From Eucommia ulmoides (Eukaryota; Streptophyta; Magnoliopsida; Garryales; Eucommiaceae), in assembly GCA_016647705.1 (NCBI GenBank), contig CM028338.1:23023577-23087576 (forward strand): a DNA stretch of 64,000 nucleotides, in the 5' to 3' direction. Under the pieces are notes generated by a model. It was not told where the DNA came from, searched no databases, and saw only the letters and a program-made list of their open reading frames with translations. Below are positions 58,521 through 64,000 of the stretch, piece by piece. A program made the position numbers and the translations under genes. Numbering within the stretch: the first letter of the stretch is position 1; the number at the start of each line of letters is the position of its first letter.

Positions 58521-59531
58521 ATGTCTCATCAACAAGTCCTCTTGAGTTTTTCTCAACGGGATTCCAAACCATTCTATTATGCTTGGGAACGATACAAGGA
58601 GTTGCCCGTTTGGTTCCCCAGTCATAGTTTCCTAAAGGAGTGTTAATTACTGAATTTCCTCGACGGATTACAATCTGTAACCTAAACTTTGGTAGAAGGA
58701 GGAAATGGTACTACCTCTTTTTATGACCTATCCGCGGACGATGCCTATTGGTTGTTGGAAGACATGGTGGAGTTTGATTTTTAGTATTGGAATTATTCAA
58801 CAAGTTACCAAAGCTTGGATGATAGTTCTACCGTTTCAGGGCCATGGATTGACACCCCGAACCAGCCTGTGGAGTCTTCTCCTACTCTGGAAGAGATGTT
58901 CGCTGAATTTATGGGGGAGACTCTGGCTTTTTAGAGGGAAACGAATGACCATATCAATTAGCATGAGGATCATCTTGATAATATTGAGACGACCTACACT
59001 GAAATTGATGTGACCATAAAGTCCCTCATGACGCAAATCGGTCAGTTTATTTACTTTATTGAGGCCGAGTCAGAAGTGGTGGCACTGAGAGACATATAAG
59101 CCATATCCATACATGAAAGCCACTGTGAGGAATCGAATGCAAGTGAGAGGACTTTGGAGGTGCATTATGAAGATGATTCGAAAGAGGACGAAGCTCAAGA
59201 ATTGTTCGTTGATGACAAATCAGAAGATGATTTTGAGTACTCACCTATTGAAATCCAATTGGTTTTTCCACCACCAATCCAAGACAATTACATCTTCGAG
59301 GATCCGATATGGGTCACTTGTCCTTCACCACCTTTAACTCCGTTCATTCAATCTTCCTAAGCACATGAGACGGAGCCGAGTCATGTTGAGAGCACGTGCC
59401 GATCATTGCCACATTTTGCCAAGATTGAGGGCGTTCTGAATCAAGACCCGTATGTTGTGTTATATGACACATACTATGGACGAAAATAACTTTTTGGCGA
59501 GTCCTTCTCCGTGTTAAGCCGAGGACATTAA
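58521..59531 (+). pseudogene. NA-D gag-like ORF, eight in-frame stops
   Basis: 336 codons in a single frame from ATG 58521 (MSHQQVLLSFSQRDSKPF) to TAA 59529. Blocks are YAWERYKEL, LLNFLDGLQ, VEGGNGTTSFYDLSADDAYW, WIDTPNQPVESSPTLEEMF, HEDHLDNIETTYTEID, an acidic stretch near 59160-59235, PPPIQDNYIFEDPIWV and QDPYVVLYDTYYGRK. No frameshift. Several stops stand where the sister ORFs have Trp, Gln or Arg. The product resembles the second half of an Athila capsid plus a family-specific acidic tail; its function is not known. Confidence 0.8.
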
Positions 59532-61201
59532 ACTAAACGCTTCTTGGGAGGCAACCCAAGTTTTCAAATAAATCAATCCATCACCGCTGACTACACTCGA
59601 AGGCGAGATTGTCTCGCCTCCCAGGTACGTGTTCAAAACCCCATTCGTCACCATGCTATATGCTTATTGTTGAGATTGATGTTGGGTCACTGTGGATACT
59701 GACCAGTCTAAGTTTGGGGGGATGTTTATGTTATGTATGCTTTATTGTTTAATGTCGTTTTGTTAATTATGTAGTTAAGTTTAACTAGTTGTTAAATGTT
59801 GTGTAGTTAAGTTAAATTGTTTTCATGCATGTTTGTTTAGAAAGTGTGTTTGTAGTAGTTGTTTTTGTGTGTTGAGTTTTGTGGTTCTTCTTGACTATTA
59901 CCCGATGATGATTTTATCCCCTAGTTGTTTGTTGAGGTCAAGCGTAATGCCCATTTATGTGTGTTCTGTGTGCTTGACATGTCGTTTTGGTAAAAGTCAT
60001 TGTGGATCCTAATTTGTACGAGCACGCAGACTCAATGTACTAGCTATCCAATCGATTTGACGACGATTATCCAGTAGCCAAGTTCATGATAATTTTAGGG
60101 ATTCTAGAACCTGATTGGGGGAAATTCGAAGCAAAATTCTAGGCTCAGGAGATATGATTTAGGCATTTATTTTGATTGCTTGAGCCGTTGAAGCCTTCTA
60201 TGTAATATGTTTTACCCCTCGTTACCCTGTCGAAGCCTGTTAGCCATTTCAATTTTGAACAAGTAACAAATACCCTGGCCAATTAATTTTTTTCCAAACC
60301 ACTGTTGCTAAACCTAAGGCACGATTTGAGTTGAAATTGATTTAGCATTTGTTTATGCTACTTAAAGTGAGCGGTTGGGTTTTGGGCAAACTTTTGATTG
60401 GTTCGGTATTTGTGTACTCGCTTGTCATTTTTCTATTATATTTCTACACTTGTGAAATTGTACAAATCAAATACGTTGGGGGGGGGGGAGGGAGGGGGGG
60501 GGGGGGGGGAGTCGCTAAAAAACAAAAACAAAAAACAAAAAAATAAAATAAAAATGTAAATATGGTCTTTATTTTTGTTTGTTTAGACAAGTGAGTACTA
60601 AGTTTTAAAAAGTAAGTTCGGGGTTGTTTCAGATTTGTCTTTGTGGGTAGGAGTGTGTTTGAGTGCTAAGCGTAGTGCTTTGGGTATAGTTGATCTAACG
60701 ACGCTATCCAATTTTAGATTCCCGATATACCCTTGGCCAGTTGATAAAAACCGAACCAAGTCCTTTTGATTTTTTAGAATTGCTTAGCCTACATTAGTGG
60801 AGAGTGCAACTCAATCTGGCTTATGGAAATCCTAAATCTTTTTAGTTTTAATTCATGAACTTTGTTGGTCGATAATCTAATCCGGTTTTTGGATGGTTGT
60901 GTAATAAGTGTTTTCGCACATACACTTGAACAAGATCTAGAATGGCATTTACCGTTATTGAATGTGAAAATTCTAGATCACCACATGGTGCATTTTATTC
61001 TTAAATTCAATATGATTGGGGGCCGTTGAGGGAAAACTTTATGGTTGATTAGTTGAAATTCAAAACTCACGCGTCGTTATTTTTAGTTTGTTTGAGTTTT
61101 TCTTCTTTAGTATTAAAGTTCGTTAATTCGTTGTAGTAGTTTGTTTTCTTGTGTGGTTGTTTTTGCTTGAGGACAAGCAAACATTTGAGTTTGGGGGTAT
61201 T
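59532..61201 (+). other. NA-D conserved 3' non-coding region, hairpin and PPT
   Basis: Reverse-complement counterpart of the NA-B3, NA-E and NA-F 3' regions, with the CACCACATGGTG block at about 60979. There is an expanded G tract at 60478-60509. The hairpin TTTGCTT/AAGCAAA with loop GAGGAC is at 61162-61181. The PPT GAGTTTGGGGGTATT runs directly into the LTR. Confidence 0.78.
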
Positions 61202-61293
61202 TGATCAGTGGTTTATTACCAACAAATCAAGTATTTTTATGTTCAAATATTTGTGTGTTTTCAAGCATTTTCGTTAGTTTAATATATTTTAAG
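61202..61293 (+). repeat. NA-D 3' LTR, first 92 bases
   Basis: TGATCAGTGGTTTATTACC matches 56955 onward with few differences, then stops at TATATTTT, where T3 sequence starts. Confidence 0.85.
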
Positions 61294-63879
61294 AATCTAG
61301 ATATTTTCATCAAAATATCTTAGGGCAACTAAGGATCTTTAAAATCAATCGTCGGTTACAAGACAAGTTAACCTGATTCAATTCGAAACCAACCAGATGA
61401 GTGCTCACCAAGTAATGACCCATCAAAGAGAATTAAATGAAAGAGTAACACATCAAGACTAGGTTCAATGCATTTTGAAAGCCTTAATGGAAACTAAACC
61501 GAAATAGTGAAACTAACCAATACTTAGCCCCTAAATCGAACCGGAAGTGTCACATCGATCCATTAATGCACCCATGTGCAACCCATATGATTGGAGGAGA
61601 GGTAATGATTGGTAATGTTTTCCAATCATTACCAAATCTTTGAAGATCTCTCCTTCCACCTAAACTTCGTTCATCACAAAACAAGATAAATAAAAAAAAG
61701 CATGTCCCCTAGGCCAAACACCCCCCTAGGAAGAGGTTGGGATGGCCTACGCAGATATAAATGCGTAGGACCTTAGCCTATAAATAGGGGTGTTGGGTTC
61801 TCATTTTTTTTCAAGCATTGAATGCCTAACTTCTCTCTCTAAAACTTAAGCCAAGTCATGGGTGCTAGGATTTTCGAGAAAATCTATCAAATAACACCCT
61901 GTTATTCTGCTAAAATTAGTTATAGAGGTTGATCTCGAGATTCTTGGAGCACGAACTCAGGAAGAAGACGATTATCAATCAACGTCAAGCCAAGGAGATC
62001 AAGGAGGAAAGGGGAATAGCTACTTAAGGATGACTAAGTCCCCTAAATAGGGTGTTCTTGAGGTTCTTGGAGCATGAACTCAAGAAATCGATGGTGATTG
62101 ATCAACTTCCAACCAAGAAGTTCAAGAAGGAAAATGAGGTAATCACTTAGGGAAGACCCCATCCCTTAAGTTGGTATGTTTCTGCAAAATCCTCTTTGAT
62201 CTTGGTTTAATCTTATGTATTTTTCTTGTACATAGTATCATCATGCAATTTATACACTTAATTTTCATGTACATAATACATAAAATACATAAACAACCAA
62301 ACAAACACTTAATTCATGTTATAATAACCAAACTATGTCCAAATCATACAAAACTATCTCAAAAACATCAAGAACGTCTGAGAACATGTTAAAAACATGT
62401 GAGAAATCAAATCATCCAAGAACATGTTAAGAACATGTGAGGATTCAAATAAAACAACAATTACACCATGAGTTGTACATACTCTCTACGATTCTCTCAA
62501 TAACTTTAAACCGACTCTTTACTAATTGTTAATACTAACTATATAAATACTAATAATTGAATTTACTTTCTGCTAAACATCAAGATCATAGCCAGATTGG
62601 CTTGTGAACTGGAACCTATATATTATATACACACACACTACACCGACAAACCCTTGTGACAAAGAACTCGGGATAATGGGAGGGCCTCTATTCCTTCAGG
62701 GATATGTGTAATTCTTTTTCAGAAACCTTCCCATTTTTCTTTAGTTATGAGTAGGACTGGCAAAAATATATGCTATTTCTTTTTATTTGTTTTATCTAAA
62801 AACTCACACACTAACACTAACTAACCAAAACAAAAGACTTCGGATAAGGTGTTCTTGACAAAATCAAAGAGGTTATGTACATGTTATGTTGTGATTTAGG
62901 TTATTCACAACTTCAAAAATGATTAATAATAAACGTAATTAAGGTTGTGATTCAGGTTGATCACAACTTTAAAAATAATTAATAATTACTAGCTAAGGTT
63001 GTGATTCAGGTTGTCCACAACTAAAACTAACTGATAATCAACTAAAACCAACTAAAATCGACTCAACTTTCAATTAAACAAGAATGAACTATGTTTGACT
63101 TGATCTTTGGTAACCGTCCAAAGTACGTAAGCAACCCATAAGAGTTCGGCAACCCCTTTAATAACATAAACCATATCCTTTAACCTAACTCAAACGAACT
63201 ACATAAAGACTTGATTCTCATTAATCCAAAATACGTAGGCAACCCACGTGCGAGTTCGGTCGCATATCTAAATAAATTAGTCTTAGCCTGCATTTCATAT
63301 AGTTTGGATATTTATATTTCCATCTATATAAAATGTTATTGGGTGGCACTGACTAGTATTAGCTGTAGCATTTACTTACTTATCATTGTATTATGTAAAA
63401 AAAAATACATAAAAAGAGAAAATGTTTTGAAAAGGGAAATTATTCTTGCTTAAGTAATCAAAGATAACTACTTGAATATGTTTAACAGTGAATATTTATT
63501 TAGACCAAGGTACCATTTAGGAATGGGTGTCTTAGGGTACGTAAATCCTTCCCCAAGCATAACTGACTCCCAAACTTAAAGAATATCTCTAGTACACAAA
63601 CCTTTGGAAGTCAAAACATGGGTTATTTTAAAAGTAAAAATGAATTTCAAAAATCCCAGTGACCTAACACACTACTTAACCCCATGCTAGGTGTCGACTC
63701 CATTTTTAACATAAAATATCGGCCCAAGAAGTTTTTCGAAACCGAAGGCTAGAAAAGCCCTTAAAAAACCATTTTCAAAATGAACAGAATTGGATGACTT
63801 AGAGAGGAGGGGGTGAAACTTGTTTTCATCCTCTTCCCAATTCTCTACTTATTCCGCTATCAAAATCCGGGGTGCATCA
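61294..63879 (+). repeat. T3: Tat/Ogre-like 5' LTR
   Basis: About 2.59 kb, lacking roughly the first 100 bases, and the reverse complement of the T1 LTR pieces. A TATA box (TATAAATA) is at 61779-61786, with the 24-base inverted repeat 61746-61769 just upstream. Near-tandem repeats include ATGTTAAAAACATGTGAG/ATGTTAAGAACATGTGAG near 62390-62440, GGTTGTGATTCAGGTTG units at 62890-63020, and TACGTA(A/G)GCAACCCA units at 63120-63250. It ends GGGTGCATCA. Confidence 0.75.
61779..61786 (+). promoter_or_regulatory. T3 LTR TATA box
   Basis: TATAAATA in the U3/R part of the LTR, flanked by CCTA and GGGG. The T1 copy has TATGAATA at the same place (19573-19580, minus). Confidence 0.65.
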
Positions 63880-63881
63880 GT

Positions 63882-63899
63882 TAGCGACTCCACTAGGGA
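63882..63899 (+). other. T3 primer binding site (tRNA-Arg type)
   Basis: TAGCGACTCCACTAGGGA lies two bases behind the LTR. It differs by two G-to-A changes from TGGCGACTCCACTGGGGA, the form expected for Tat/Ogre elements primed by tRNA-Arg. Confidence 0.65.
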
Positions 63900-64000
63900 T
63901 TGTAAGAGAGTTAGGCCAAGTTGGAGTCTAAATCTATATTCATTGCTTTATAACATCCAAGGATTATGTCTTTGATTTCAGGCATAAATAATTCCCTTCC
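63900..64000 (+). mobile_element. T3 element leader, running off the window
   Basis: 101 bases behind the PBS without coding features. The gag-pol of this element, if kept, lies to the right. Confidence 0.55.

Larger units (their letters stand above)
56955..61293 (+). mobile_element. NA-D: gag-only LTR element, 3' LTR truncated
   Basis: Plus-strand member of the family: 5' LTR 56955-58380, PBS, gag-like ORF 58521-59531, non-coding 59532-61190, PPT 61188-61200, and 3' LTR 61202-61293, cut where T3 begins. The gag frame has eight stops, so it is older than NA-E. Confidence 0.88.

Noticed and set aside
60349-60546. 65-codon reading with a Gly-rich end
   Set aside because: The glycines come from the G homopolymer tract in NA-D non-coding DNA.

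Overview
The window is nuclear DNA of a flowering plant, probably a eudicot. It is AT-rich, spliced-gene sequence with a single recognisable host gene end at the left edge: the last exon of a histone deacetylase of the HDA8 type (906-1208). Nearly everything else is transposable-element sequence in nested stacks. The species cannot be told from the sequence. I see no tRNA or rRNA gene and no CRISPR array. All element proteins carry stops, frameshifts or deletions, so nothing in the stacks looks able to move by itself now.

Left stack (1351-27790). Copia-1 has its 5' LTR at 1351-1500 and is broken inside pol at 4140; pol resumes near 26872. The 22.7 kb between is a minus-strand Tat/Ogre-like element (T1) that has lost its whole internal region, so two partial 2.6 kb LTRs lie head to tail (4141-6018 and 6019-26871). 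Its second LTR was hit by a full-length Athila-like Ty3/Gypsy element (Athila-A, 7018-18488), by a solo LTR (NA-B2, 19712-21378, target duplication GCTAG) and by a pol-less LTR element (NA-B3, 21834-26850). Athila-A itself carries another solo LTR (NA-B1, 12729-14155, target duplication TCCAA). That is four levels of nesting. After Copia-1 comes the decayed C-terminal half of a hAT transposase (27860-28591).

Middle stack (29764-55150). A fossil gene of the plant ULP-like (C48, SUMO-protease-like) family lies at 30766-31487 and 53396-54600, apparently split by about 21.9 kb. The insert is a SIRE-like Copia element (Copia-2, 31488-43490), itself split by the gag-only element NA-E (35272-40634, target duplication ATATT). 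Next come a minus-strand Ty3/Gypsy remnant (Gypsy-G, 43491-47717) and a gag-only element chain (NA-F, 47718-53395). Both halves of the ULP region carry many copies of TTACATGTAA-like motifs.

Right stack (55755-64000). It holds a T-type LTR scrap, a diverged LTR (NA-D'), a plus-strand gag-only element (NA-D, 56955-61293), and a plus-strand Tat/Ogre-like 5' LTR (T3, 61294-63879) whose PBS and internal region run off the window.

The NA elements form one non-autonomous family. Their LTRs are 1.3-1.7 kb, with a tRNA-Asp-type PBS, a single gag-like ORF of about 330 codons with no zinc knuckle and no pol, and about 1.6 kb of conserved non-coding DNA before the PPT. They share the PBS and a PPT-side hairpin with Athila-A, which makes an Athila-type element their likely helper. 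The most unusual signal is a cluster of short GC-rich palindromes in the U3 part of every LTR family here. The sequence differs between families, but both arms change together.
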